Under the pieces are notes generated by a model that saw only the letters and a program-made list of their open reading frames with translations, did not search any database and was not told where the DNA came from. From Lunularia cruciata (lineage: Eukaryota; Streptophyta; Marchantiopsida; Lunulariales; Lunulariaceae): a stretch of DNA of 64,000 bases. Location: positions 75,414,931-75,478,930 of the forward strand of contig OX419755.1 of the NCBI GenBank assembly GCA_948567375.1. Reading direction: 5' to 3'. Positions 1-12,100 of the stretch are shown here, piece after piece (the stretch's first letter is position 1; each line of letters begins with the position of its first letter). The translations under genes and the position numbers were made by a program.

Positions 1-72
1 ACCATACTGACTAGCAGAGAGAAGCAATGGGTATCGGACACCATCATTGGTTGGTCATCATAAATAGCCAAT

Positions 73-385
73 ATCTATGGATTACTTGAGTTGTTTGGTA
101 ATGTGATGCAATTGTGTTCATCTCCTTGTATGGAGGTGGTTCCTTTCTTGAGAATTTATTGTCAGTTCACACAAAAAGAGTGCAAGAAAATGTTGTGGTT
201 GTATCAAACAAGAGTAAAAGACTCATTGGTCTATGGAGTACTTGAGTTGTTTGGTAGTGTGATGTAATTGTATTCATCTTCTTGTACGGAGGTGGTTCCT
301 TTCTTGAGAATTTCTTGTCCATTTGCACAAAAAGGAGGCAAAAAATATTTTGGTTGTATCAAACAAGAGTAAAATCCCATTGGTA
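73..385. repeat. Tandem duplication, 156-bp unit, two copies
   Basis: Two head-to-tail diverged copies of a 156-bp unit. The shared stretch beginning cttgagttgtttggta occurs at 85 and again at 241, and the two units can be followed through the shared ggaggtggttcctttcttga to the shared atcaaacaagagtaaaa. Differences are scattered substitutions and small indels. No coding potential is visible, and the parent element is not recognised. Confidence 0.85.
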
Positions 386-1244
386 ACAATACAATATGTG
401 CGGCAATAGCACCAAAAAATTTATTATTTTCTCTCCCATGAGAGTTAACTCAAATGATCGAGTCTAAGATAACAATCTACTAATATTGAAGCAAGAAATT
501 TGAATTTTTACAAAAGACCCTTTTTTTATATTTGAAAAAATGTGGAACTCTAGAAAAGTCTCTAGACCTCTTTATTCTTTATCCATTGGAGTGATAAAGA
601 AAAAAAGAAGTTAACCTTGAAATCCTACATGCAATATGTATACACATAAGCTTACTAGAGTACTCGATAGGAATGTATGAACTTCAAGACTACTTATTTT
701 AAATGTAAGAAGATTTATTCGTAAGTTCTTCGCCGTGAACGGGACAAAATTGCCAAAGTGGGACTCGAGCTCATTACAAAATAGAATCCAATCTCTTTGA
801 GATTAATCGCACTAATCTCTTTAGCTCTAAATGGCTCACGAACTCATCAAACTATGAAGTTTTATGAGTTCGCGAGGGATTAGCACTGTTTAATTAATTC
901 AAATCATGAGCAAAAATTCTATATTCATTATATCCATCCTAATTGCTCATTAATCTAAATATTTGCCAGCTTCAAGATTGTCAAATCTGCAACCGCCTAT
1001 GTAGGAGAGAAGTTCAGCCTTCATTGTGTTTTTAATTTGTTGATGAACAAGAAATGCATCCGAAAGTGTAAGGACATAGAACTCGCAATGGAGAGTTAAA
1101 TCGCGAAGGTAAACAACACATGAAGGCAGTTGTCGTGAGTATTCTTGATGTATTTCTGGGAGGAGCCGTAGTACATATATTGTAAAAAGGATGAAAAAAT
1201 TGTAAGAGTTTTAAATATTTTAATCATATATATATATATATATC
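386..1244. other. AT-rich stretch without a recognised gene
   Basis: No long open frame and no recognisable domain on either strand. The stretch ends in a short (AT)n run at about 1226-1243 that abuts the left end of the MULE. Confidence 0.6.
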
Positions 1245-1359
1245 CGCTATTCACCACTCACCCCCTAGTTTAAAGAACCCCTGCACATTTTTGTCGCGTT
1301 CCTATTGGCTGCATGGAAAATGAATGGAAAATGCCATCAAAAATGAAGACTGAAATAAG
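1245..1359. repeat. MULE left terminal inverted repeat
   Basis: Begins cgctattcaccactcacccc and matches the reverse complement of 3692-3799 nearly throughout. It differs mainly by an 11-bp insertion (tgaatggaaaa) around 1321 and a few substitutions. Confidence 0.88.
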
Positions 1360-1453
1360 AAGGCAAAATTCTACAAAAATAAAACGTTGGAAAGCAGAGT
1401 GTAAACGCCAAAAAGTAACCTTATTGACATTAAAATTCTTTTTTTATTATGAA

Positions 1454-3614
1454 TTATTGTAGACGAGAAGATTGATCTTCAGCAAGCTCTACCATCTCGA
1501 GAAACTGCTCATTTATGTCCGGTGTGTATCTGAAATGCTCCCACTCGTCCTCGGCACCAAGAGCATCGAGATATCCCCCTGCGTTATTTGCTGGTGCAGT
1601 AGCCGCTAGACTTGCAGATGCCGTCACTACTGTATCTGCTCGAGGTAGACTACAGCTTCTTCTGTTATGTCCCACTTCCCCGCAGTTAGTGCATCGACGT
1701 GCAGGCCGCAAAGAATTCTCTACGATCTCAAACTGTGATGGATTCCGTTGCGTAGAGCTCTGCGATTGGTGCCCTCGAGAACCAACAGGGCGGCCGCAGT
1801 TGTGTTGAACAGAAGGATTCAAAAGTTCTGCTGTCGGCAACACATTAAGATGGTCGAGGATGACTCGCTTCCGGTACGAGGTTCCTTCTTCAAAATCTTC
1901 TTGGATGCGCTTCATCCTCTCCTCGATCGATGTTGGTGCAACAAACATTACTTCTTGCCGAGGAGGCTGCACCAGCCACCAGTGCAAATCAAAATCCTTG
2001 AGACTGAGTACCCTTGGCGGTCTGGCAGGGGTTGCTGCTGCTGCCGCTGCTTGTCAAAACTTGTGCCTGCACGGCATCCCCATGTTCGAAGTGAACATAC
2101 CGTGGCATTCCAGATCATTATTCCCATTGTTTTCCAAAGATGTACCAAGCTGAAGTTTGTACTCTTTGAACGCTATCTTCAAAGCTGCAACAGAGATCTT
2201 ACCGGTAACGGCGGAAAAGACAGATCCATACCCTAGACTTGTTGAAGCCCGCTCTCGTCCCGTTTGCAGTCTAATACTTGTAAGCTGATTGCCGCAAGCA
2301 AGCTGGCATGCAGTTTCCACTGTCAATAGATCTCCCGTGGACACTATTATCCAAGACTTAACTGCTGCATGTGCGCTCTCAACGCGCGAAGTTGTCGTAT
2401 GACCAAAATGTAGCGTGTCGCGTATAAACACGGCTACAAATCGGTCCTTATACAGCAGCCAAGTCTCTTCAAGATAAACCATCACATGGTGGGGGAAAAC
2501 TTCTCGCATCTTATTAAGCTGTTGATCATAGGCGACAGCAGACTTTGATCGCACCAAATTGTTCCAGTGCTCTTCAAGAACTTTGAATGCTGTGAAGCTT
2601 GCAAAGGTTTTCGCTGTCGAGCGAAGATGTTCTTGCTGATGTGCCACTGACACAAAAGGAACTTGACGGTACTATCATCAGCAAACAATGTTGACAACGC
2701 GTTCATTAAAGCCAATTCACGATCAGTGACGAACGTCTTTGGTACCAACAAAAAGGCAGCAAAAACCTGTTGTATGTGTCGCAACGCCCAAAGGTAATCT
2801 TCTACGCGTTCCACAGCCATGAAATAGTATGCAAAGGTAAATGTCTGATGTGTAGCCGTGACTCCGACAACGTGCATTAAAGGCAAACCAAAACGATTGG
2901 TCTTGTAGGTTGAGTCAATCAACCATACCTTTCCAGCGCTGAAACGGCAGCAGATTTCTTTGGCAGAAAGGAAATGATCAGTAAATGTGACAGCTGTCAT
3001 TGATCGTCAAATTGGGCAAAGTAAGAGGCATCAGGTCGGTCTTCTAGGCCATCAAGTAGAGCAACGAGCGGAGAACGACCAGCCAGAATGCGCAGGCGCT
3101 CTACTTGCTTGACATTGTAAACATCTCGGGGGGTTATTGTAATCCCACGACGGCGCAAGGCGGCCACTATTCGCACAGGTTTCTGTCGATCACTAGCCGC
3201 TTGGATTACCTCTTGGCATTGCTCTTCTGTCAGCGCGCGGCCTTGCGGATGGACAGCCGGATCGGTAAAGGGTTCGTGATTGTGGTCGTGGACGTCAACC
3301 TCGACTGCCCCGTGAGCTTCTCCATCTCCATCTGGTTGAACAACACGCCGCACTAGACAATTGAACATGCAACCTGTCCCACGGCGGGCACAAACGCGCT
3401 TGCGTTGATTATATTCGGAGTTTGCTGCCGCTTTTGTTGCGCAAGAACACTGCAAAGCAATAGCTTTGACGTCACCATTTCTCTTGTTCCCGACACGCCT
3501 GGTGTGCAAAACAATCACGATGTAGCCTTCGTCGGCAAAGATTGAATTTAGAGCAGCGCGGGCGACCTCAAGACTAGTATAGGTTGTGGTGGTAAGTTCT
3601 TGATAACGATCCAT
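1454..3614 (-). pseudogene. MULE transposase (FAR1/MULE type, SWIM and CCHC knuckle), broken
   Basis: Four segments of one protein read in order along the minus strand. 3614-2997 holds the N-terminal FAR1/MULE DNA-binding-like region. 3000-2482 holds the start of the MULE catalytic domain, with the first Asp in WLIDSTYK, the second in FVTDREL, and the CQWH motif. 2653-2054 holds the third acidic residue in SRVESAH and a SWIM-like CRH end. 1987-1454 holds a C-terminal CCHC zinc knuckle (CTNCGEVGHNRRSC). Breaks: a -1 shift at 3000, where the stop of segment 1 overlaps an ATG of segment 2; a second shift between about 2610 and 2640; and one in-frame TGA at 2054-2056, since segments 3 and 4 share a frame. 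Apart from these three lesions the coding sequence looks well preserved. Sequencing error or short introns are less likely explanations. Confidence 0.85.
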
Positions 3615-3691
3615 GGTGATGTAAGTAGTGTTTTAGACACTGAAGTTGGTTTTAAAAAGCTCTCGCCGGGTGTGAATTCATTAAATCTCGC

Positions 3692-3820
3692 CTTATTTCA
3701 GTCTTCATTTTAGATGGCATTTTCCATGCAGCCAATAGGAACGCGACAAAAATGAGCAGGGGTTCTTTAAACTAGGGGTGAGTGGTGAATAGCGAAAGGT
3801 GAGTGGTGAATAGCTGCTCA
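3692..3820. repeat. MULE right terminal inverted repeat, with duplicated tip
   Basis: Reverse complement of the left end. The outermost motif ggtgagtggtgaatagc is present twice, ending near 3794 and near 3813, whereas the left end has it once. The outer copy may be the true terminus or a tandem duplication of the tip. Confidence 0.85.
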
Positions 3821-3832
3821 TTCATATGTATG

Positions 3833-3836
<4 letters not shown>

Positions 3837-3897
<61 letters not shown>
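3837..3897. repeat. (TA)n microsatellite
   Basis: About 30 uninterrupted TA units immediately beyond the MULE right end, preceded by gtatgtatg. This is the likely target environment of the MULE. Confidence 0.95.
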
Positions 3898-3903
<6 letters not shown>

Positions 3904-4140
3904 TGATTTATTAATTTAATTTTAAATATTTTAAACTTATTAATAATATCAATATGATTTAAATTTAGTTATTATTTTATTTTTAATTAATTATTATATA
4001 ATAAATAAAATTTAATACTCTTATTTTCATTTAAATAAATATGTAATATTTATATTCAAACGGTTAAATTATATTTAAATTCGAGAAAAATCATATAGAA
4101 AACCCAAAATATAAACAAAAAATTTCACACCTTCCAAAAA

Positions 4141-4318
4141 TGAAATAAAATAAAACTACACCCCAATTTGTAAATTATATTATTTTGATTATCCACACTT
4201 CTCGAACAAAATTGGATAGAAAATTGAAATGAAATAAAATAAAACTACGCCCCAATTTTTAAATTATATTATTTTGATTATCCACACTTCTCGAACAAAA
4301 TTAGATAGAAAATTGAAA
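4141..4318. repeat. Tandem duplication, 89-bp unit, two copies
   Basis: Units at 4141-4229 and 4230-4318 both start tgaaataaaataaaacta and share cttctcgaacaaaatt. There are only a few substitutions between them, so the duplication is fairly recent. No coding potential. Confidence 0.9.
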
Positions 4319-4979
4319 CATCTTTCTGAAGCGATAGCTTTCGTGAGTATTCTCTCCCTTGTCTTGTCCGTAGTCGGTTTTATTCACGGTTTTCATCTTT
4401 AAGCTAAATCAAAATCATATTTATGAAAATCACCTCTAGATATTCCTCTGCGTTGCATGACCAGATTCAAACTGCACTCTTTGATTAAAATTTTATAATT
4501 AGAAATATAAAAGAATATTGGACTCTATTAGAAGAACTTAGAATGTGATTTTAGTGTTAATAAATTGAATAAAAAGTGGCTAAACAAATTAATATTGTTA
4601 TCAGTACAATGTTTTTATGGAATATAACATAAATAAATAAATATTTCTCATGAAACAATAGATTATAGTTTTCATAAAATCAAATAACATTTTTTGCTTA
4701 ATCATCCAATCGGAAACAGCCAAACGATTTAGTTTAAATTTTTTTTTAAACAATAATTTTTACTATTCTAAAAGTAATGCATTTAAATATTTATTGATAA
4801 AATAATCTTAATTACCCATTTATAAAAAAATTAGAATATAAATATATATTTCACATCATCTTTCCTCTCCATTCCGCCTGTTAATTAAACCTCTTTACAA
4901 AAATAACCCATGGTTCATATAATATGAATGCCAAGAGTGACTTAGCCCTTTCTTTTGGTACCGAGATAATTTAAACAGG
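4319..4979. other. AT-rich intergenic DNA, nothing recognised
   Basis: Strongly AT-rich with no frame or domain that can be supported on either strand. It forms the left flank of the first gene island. Confidence 0.5.
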
Positions 4980-5102
4980 ACGAAGGCGACCGCGTAGAAA
5001 AAGCGAAGGATGGAAAGACCCCATCAAAGCGTACAAGGGAGAGAAAAAGAAAAGGAAAAAGAAAAGGTAAAATGGACTAAAGCCCCAATAGAGTCAATGG
5101 GA
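4980..5102 (-). mobile_element. Truncated 3' tail of the non-LTR-type retroelement (copy 1)
   Basis: Contains gaaggcgaccgcgtag, aaggatgg, agaccccatcaa and a degenerate gtaaaatgg-taaagcccc segment, in the same order as the reverse complement of the tail at 38690-38813. Only the last ~120 bp of the element are present, the form expected of a 5'-truncated insertion. The 3' end points left. The purine run aaaagaaaaggaaaaag in the middle is expanded relative to the other copies. Confidence 0.72.
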
Positions 5103-6017
5103 GGAGTGTTAACTGGACCAATGCTAATTACGAGATCGGCAGTGAATGCAATCAGAAAGCCTGGATATCACGGTCGAGATTTCCTGCAGCTTGACGGCCA
5201 CTAAGAAGAGAGGATCCCGAATGAGGATAAAGAGCTCTACTACTCTTGAGCGAGCAACGCCAACACGTGTATATGGACACCAAACACTTCAGCCAAGCGG
5301 GAAAGGCGACCACGTAGAACACATGAAGAATTGGCAGACCCGACTTTAACCAAGCCTTGGTTAGACAGTTGCTCTGTGAATCGACGGAGGATCCCACCAG
5401 CTTATGTAGTCACGACTTAAGCATTCGGTAGAGGAATGCAAAGCGCCACAGTTGGGTACACTTAAAGCGATCGTCCCTAGAAGTCGAAGACGCACATCCC
5501 GATTCCAGAAGACTTGGATTCCAGAAGACGTTCATCCACTGTGCTTCCGGGAAGTGCGAAGTCAGAACTAGATGCTTCAAGACTTTGTGGAGAAACACCC
5601 GCTGCATGGTTCTCTGACCGCCGCCATCGTGGTTACATCCCCGCTTTCCCCAAGACAATAGTACGGTACATAATACCCATGAGATGAAAAAGCGGATATC
5701 CAGAAAATTGGACTCATAAACGATGGGCAATGGTGAGCGAAATCGAAGTCCATGATCTTGGACGCAGCTTTTGCCCGTCACTTAACTAATTAAATGTACC
5801 GGTTAATTGTACACTAATTTGTATGAACACATAAGTACAAGACGATGATTGCTGACTTTCTATGGCATTCCTGAAATTCACATCAGCAAACTCTTCCTTC
5901 TAGTGGCAAGGTCTCTTCGCCTTTGACCGCAAAATTGTGCTCTTAAGGAATCAGAGTGATGGTACGTACAGTAAGGCACAAATAGACAAGTCTAAACTTT
6001 AGCAAACCAAATTCGGT
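5103..6017. other. Intergenic DNA downstream of the PrxQ gene
   Basis: Ordinary base composition. Several medium frames are open on both strands, but none shows a recognisable domain. A short direct repeat ggattccagaagac occurs near 5500-5530. The last part, next to 6018, should include the PrxQ 3' untranslated region. Confidence 0.45.
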
Positions 6018-7278
6018 CTAAATGCTCTTCAAAATGTCTAAAGTTTCGGACACATGCTTCTCTGGCTGGAACTGGTTGTTGAAAACAAGTTGGCACACTC
6101 CCTTCTTGTCGAACACGTATGTCTGTCGTCCTGGCAAGGTGCCGAAAAGATCCCCGGGAACACCCCAGTCCTTTCGCAACTTGTTGCCTTCATCGCTGAG
6201 AAGGGTGAAGGGTAATCTGTACTTCTGCCTGAATGCCTATACAAGGGAATACAGAAAATTGATAACGGAGGTGAATAAAAACTGCTTATCATGGTGGAGA
6301 AGCTCTCCTGGGAGTCTCACGTAGGTAAAGGTATACAGTAGACAAATTGCAGATGATGCAATAAGATCTATCGGCCGGAGGTCAATATCGTCTTCTATGG
6401 TTGCAGTATGAGTATCAACACGAAGGCGACTACGAAAGTGAGAGGCGTACCCTGTGAGATTCGGGATTGTCTGCACTAACTCCCACGACTGTGGCACCGG
6501 CCTTCTTGAACTTCTCGTAAGAATCGCGGAAAGCACACGCCTGCACAAGTTGCGACGGCTCCTCTCTTCAATATCGGTTTCACTGATGTACAGATGCGGG
6601 AGCTAAAAGCAAAAGATCTCGATAGAGTTTAACATCGTTTTAGATAGACGACTTCAATTATACGAGGTGAAACAATACTCACCTGCTTGGTGCAACCAGG
6701 GGTTTCGTCCGCGGGATAGAAGTACAAAACCAGCGGCGCTCCCAACTTGGCAAGGTTTACTGGCTTACCATCCTGGTCCTTCAAGGTCGCTCCAGGAAGC
6801 TTATCTCCCTTGTTGACCTGCAATGCAATCATACATGATACTCAAATCCCAATCTTGAAGTATAACTAATACTAAATTAGTTCCTCCACATTGCAAGTCA
6901 TGAATATGTTAACATCTCAAATTCTCCCTGTCGATTTTCGACCAGTCATCCCACAGCTTGAGTCTCCCATTACTTCGTCAAAAATCTCCAGAGAAAGGGA
7001 ATTTGGACACCAGAGTCGTTACGTTATCAACACAAGAAATCCACCTACTCAGTATCGGTCATTTGGACATAAACCTTGCATACTGTAGCAACTCGTCGAG
7101 GGACGACGGGGGCTGCGCGGGAAACAGAGACAGTAGCTAGGCGACTCTTGCCAAAGAATTGTGAGTGCGAGAATGAATTGGCGACAACAGCTGCGGAGGA
7201 TGTGCTGACAGCACGTCCAGTAACAACTGAACCCGCAACCGAAGCGCAGACGGGCACGTTCAGCTTGCAGGTGGCCAT
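6018..7278 (-). CDS. PRXQ: Peroxiredoxin Q, chloroplast-type, 4 exons, 215 aa
   Basis: Thiol peroxidase that reduces hydrogen peroxide and alkyl hydroperoxides; in plants it acts in the chloroplast with thioredoxin as donor. Exons on the minus strand: 7278-7075, 6817-6683, 6540-6451 and 6236-6018. All introns are GT-AG and phase 0, and together the exons give 215 residues, close to the roughly 216 of angiosperm PrxQ. The first 68 residues are rich in Ser, Ala, Val and Arg and poor in acids, as in a transit peptide. The mature protein starts VNKGDKLPG. The peroxidatic motif DETPGC has Cys110, and the resolving Cys115 lies five residues on, the CxxxxC spacing of PrxQ. Conserved family segments such as GVPGDLFG, PGRQTYVF and NNQFQPEKH follow. 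The start is the ATG that gives the transit peptide. No lesion is seen. Confidence 0.95.
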
Positions 7279-9139
7279 GTTTCTGCAATGCCGTCAACCT
7301 CCCAACGAGAGATCAATTCTCCTAGCTAGAAACTCCAGCAACAATAACGCCTTGATGTCCAGCGCTTTGGGCTCCAATGCTTCCTGCAATGACTGCTCGA
7401 ATAAACATCTAGCGCCGTAAATCCAGCACATTATGCCGGTAATGGGACCTTAATTCCCCTCGATCACTCCATTCTGGTACCATATTTCTTCTTTCCGGCA
7501 CAGCGCCACACAGAGAAGGATAAGGTGAACAAGCAGAGCCACTGCTCTCGCCGACGGAAACTACTAGACGCTCCTTTTCTTCCTTGCTGGCGCACTCTCG
7601 GCTGCATGCGTGCATTCACAGTCTGAAATTCTTCGCTGTGTAAAGTATTTAATACGGTAATAATACCCAATCTGGCATTTGTAGTTGGCAGTACACCGCA
7701 GCTGCCCAATCCGATTCACTACCTGCTTTTTGCCGCAAGTGGGATACATCAGTGCTAATGTTCTGCGTACCTGCTTACATGCGCATTGCCTACTTGGACC
7801 AACGACGGGTGTCAAATTTTCTACAGTCAGAGTTCCCGTACAGATACCACACTTCTTGCACTTTTGTTCTAAAGAGGGGACTCTGTAAAATGTCAATATT
7901 AGATTGCAATTAAGAGCAATTTAAACGAATTTTCAACTTGACAATTATTAATATTTCTGTCAATGGCCGTGATTGCCATATATTGAGTTCTAAATCTTAA
8001 GCTCTCCGTTAAAGTATCTCAGTTCAAAAGGCAAAGGTGGTATTTTTCATTCCCATATTCTCCTCAAATTCCATAGAATCTTGGATGACGCCTAGTTTGA
8101 AGTCCTGAGAGAAAACTTATCGGACGTTGAGTCTTGACTTTGTTGGTTTAAAACTCGTGCCTAACAGCGTACACTTCCGAGGACTTCACCGGCACCTACT
8201 GTTGCCTCGGCCAGTGATCTCAAAGCATCAATAACTGGAATTGAGAATTGAGGCCAGTTTAAATCAATTTCTTGAATTTCATGTCTTGGGTCAAGCGATT
8301 ACGACTCTTCTGTTGTGTGTAACTGCAGAATGATCTTGGTTCGCAGCACACTAAAATTTGAAACTTTGACCTGGCTTTCATGTGGTACCTTAACGAATGG
8401 AACTTACAATATGATCTCTCGTCTTTTATTCTTCTCTAGTGTGATTAGTTAATAAAGGTTGAGGATGTTGTAGCACAAACAGCTTTACGCATTGGTATAT
8501 TGAGTAATTAATTAAGCCGAACAGATTCGTCAGGACGCCGTTCTATATCGACGTAGGACTGGACTAGACATGACCTAGAGAACAAGGCATCAGAAGTAAA
8601 TTCTTCATAGCGGTCATTCACACATAGTGGGGAGCGAACTCTCCTGTTTGTTCCTACCTGCAGACAAGGATTGATGCTACTAAGAGTAACCTCGATAATT
8701 AGTCAAGTGTCATGTAGAGTGCGTATTTTAAATCGTCTGTACCTGCAGACGAGGTTAAGTTGAAGCAAATGTCAACCCCAGAATCAGTGATTTGAGCCAG
8801 AGTTTAGTGGCAATAGCAGTAATCACGTCATGGCGTGAATACACTGAAAGCAGACAACGTTCTAAACCTCAAGAGCCTCATGAGGACTGGGACTCACCCC
8901 TGCAAGTAGCATGTCACCATGAGGCCATATGCATATGATATATGGAAATGTCTGCAAGTTTAAAAAAATGGATAATGTACATGGTAGTTGAATGATCCAG
9001 CGTACAGCACAGAAACCTTTTCCGATAGATATCTACTCTCTAGAGAGTCTATTCCTGTCCTGACTTTTACTCAACGGAGAAGTCGGACTCTACGAATGCT
9101 CAAAAAACATTGGCTTCACACCTTCATGCAGTAGTAAAT
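7279..9139. other. Intergenic DNA between PrxQ and the cyclophilin gene
   Basis: The part next to 7279 should hold the PrxQ promoter and leader, and the part next to 9139 the 3' region of the cyclophilin gene; both genes are on the minus strand. A 110-codon Cys-containing frame at 7896-7564 (minus) has a CKKCGIC stretch, but no family is recognised and nothing supports its expression. Confidence 0.45.
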
Positions 9140-12100
9140 TTACCAACAAGAAAAGTTTTTCAGCTCCGCTCCAGACCTGGGTTCTGCCTTTTGTCTCTTG
9201 ACACTTATGTCTTCTATTCTACTCTCCACATCCGCACTTGATGTTTCTACTCTCCTTGAATTGGTGAGATATTTACCCACACCGGTACGACCTCCTTCAA
9301 CAGCTGGCCTCATGCTCGGATTACTATACCATGATCCCATTTTTTCCTGCGAAGCAAAAGACAGGAATGAGTTTCAACAGAGCAACAAAAGCCCCTTCTC
9401 ATCCCAACTCGGTAATGGTTTTTGCCGAATGCTTGCTTGAAAGCCGTTAGTGCTGTTCTCATCATCCCAGTGCAATGACTTCTCTCTGCAAGTCTTCTCG
9501 ATGCTAATCTAAGGTAACGAGTGGAAGATAAAGTGTTACTTTGTTGCGCAACCTTCTTGGTCTACAGCTCCGAGGGCTAAGTTGGAATGTTGGTAAAGAA
9601 GAAAATAACTCACATTATCCTCCTTGTTTCCTCCTGCTTCACTAGCTTCTTGAGCTTTTATTTCCTCTTCATCGGGCTCAGTGTACGGGTTGACGAAGAT
9701 AGAAATTTTCAAGAGCTTGATCTCTTCCTGAAAAAGAACCAAACCCATTCTATTTATTTCAGTTAACTTCCCTGGACTGAAGGCGGGGAATAAATACTAC
9801 GTGCGACAGACTTTCTTCAATGAAAGTGCTAGAGAAAGCCACCTTCTAGACGACCACGAGATTCTTTAACCAGTTCATTGAGGTTTGCGGTACATAACAT
9901 ACCAGTGGTTTATCGTCGTCGTCGACAGGCACGTTCTCTGTCCTGGAAAGAGTCTCAAGACCACCCACTACTCGGCCAAACACAGTATGTTTGTAATTAA
10001 GATGTGGGGCAGATTTATAGAGGATAAAGAACTGGGAACCATTGCTGTGAGGGCCACTGTTCGCCATACTCAAGATACCCCGGCCTGTATGGAGGAGTTT
10101 GGAGTTTACTTCATCTTTGAATGGTTTTCCCCATATTGATTCCCCGCCACGACCTGTGCCAGTTGGATCACCTCCTTGAAGCATGAAATTCCTAAAGCCC
10201 ATTAACATGTGTCAATAAGGAGCAGAAGCTGTTCCCGAACGGACGATCCAAAACCACTTAGGACCGAACCCATACAAACAGTGAAATGCATGGAGGAACG
10301 GATGCAAACTGAAATCCAGCTGATCCAAGCAAGTAAATACAAAGCGGAACATAGGCAAAATCGATCGGGAAGAGAAGTGAAATTGAGTCATTCGGCACGA
10401 GTAGCATGTACAGTAAATTGGTATGCAAAATGTGAGAATGGAAGCGAGCCTTCTCGAGCAGAAACCGAGGATGCAGCTCAAACTGAAAACAGAGAAAACC
10501 ATCGAGCGAGTAGGAAGATATGTTCGAAAATTAAAAGCACATTAACGTATAATAGAAAACTCCAGTACGCATACGACAAGATATCTAAGATGTTCTCACA
10601 TACTCGTGGAAACACCTCATGGTATTTTTTTAACAATTATGGCTCACATCCATCGCCTCAACCAGGTGATATAGAGACACAGCAAGTAAAACGCACCTGA
10701 TATTCCGATGGAATATTTGATTGTTGTAATATCCATTCTCACAGTGTGTGAGAAAGTTCTCGCAGGTACGAGGGCAAATATCACAGTGTAACTCGAGGTT
10801 CAGATCTCCGTGGGAGGTGTGCAACCGCACATATCCTTTCTTCTTGGGATTCTTTTCAGCTTGCACGTATTCATATTCATTTGTTGTGACAGGTGTGTAA
10901 GTAGTTGATGTCAATCCCCGTGAAGCTGCGCCAGATGTGTAGCGACTTTTCACCTGGTCATGGGCAAACAAATGCATTAGGGCTCATATTTACCTAATAA
11001 AAATAGGTGAGATGTGAAAGGTTCGTGTTAAAATGACCAAACCTGAATGTACTTGATCCACCCATAATCTACCCTAAGAGTCAGACATCCGAGTAAAGAG
11101 ACGAACCAGCTTGGTATTGACGGGTACAATCGCGCCAAGCGCATGGGCGGCAACCCGAGCGGCAGTCTTCTCTGACGTTCCGGCCAAGGCAGCTGCTGCA
11201 CTTCTTCCTGACACAGAAGCAGAGGCAGCATCCACAATACTGAGAGCGGGAGCATCCTTTGGCGGGCCCTCTTGGTCCGTAATCCGTTGCCTGGCAGCCT
11301 CAAGAGCGGCAAAGGCCGACGCACGCTCTTTTTGCGCTCTGCTCCCTCCGCCTCCCATCAAAGCTGCTTCTTTCGCCCTGTCTGTACCAAGTTCCTTCAT
11401 CATCCTCCTTGTATCTTCTGACATGTTAATGTTATAAGTGGGATCTTCGGCAAGTTTTCGCGCATCTGCACACCATTCCACGCTGTCAAGTACAGCCAAG
11501 ATAAATAGACCTCTATCTTTCATGAGCTTTAAGAGAAGCATGAGCTTTACCCTTATAGGAAAGCTTCGGTGCACAATATTTCACCTGAGACAACAAGCTT
11601 TCACTATAAATCGTAGTCCACGCCAACTTCATGAGCCTTTACTTTTACCTATATATGCGCTCTTTACATCTGACCAAGGGAAAGCAGGCCCTCAATATGA
11701 ACAAGGGGTATGTACCTTCATCGTCAAGCTTAGTATCGTGTTTCACGTGGTCGAATTCTGAAAGAACTTTAGCGTCCAGCTTATTGGGGTCCTGCAGAGA
11801 AGAAATTTATCACAATCACTTGGCTAAAGTTGGATTCCGGCATTCGCGTGTCAAGTCCAATCCTCAGGTTCACTCAAAGGACCACATAAGTATGTGTCGA
11901 TGCAGTCGCGATCTAAAAATTTCAAACGTAAATTTCAAGGTAAATTATCTCCAAATGACCGGAACGTTATGTTTCTACAACCACTAACAGTGTCGTTTGC
12001 ATATTTTAGGAGGACACTGAAATATCAGTAGCTGATACTTTTAAGACATCAACAAACTAAGACAGCATAACAAGGTGATGAATCAGACAGAGGTGCCAGG

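Larger units (their letters stand above)
1245..3820 (-). mobile_element. Mutator-like element (MULE) with long terminal inverted repeats
   Basis: A 2.6-kb DNA transposon with inverted ends of more than 100 bp, at 1245-1359 and 3692-3820, enclosing a transposase frame on the minus strand. The ends are still very similar, and base composition inside is much less AT-rich than the flanks, so the copy looks fairly recent. It lies between two (TA)n runs, suggesting insertion into or beside a TA microsatellite; because of that, no target-site duplication can be recognised with certainty. The right end carries an additional copy of the outermost ~20 bp. MULE is the class known for this combination of long inverted ends and this transposase. 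The transposase is broken, so this copy should not be autonomous. Confidence 0.88.

Noticed and set aside
5286..5345. Fifth copy of the retroelement tail (aaggcgaccacgtagaa)
   Set aside because: Only about 20 bp match well and the rest does not align.
7564..7896. Cys-rich minus-strand frame with CKKCGIC as a possible zinc-finger gene
   Set aside because: Only a few cysteines, no consistent CxxC spacing repeated, no splice context and no family recognised.
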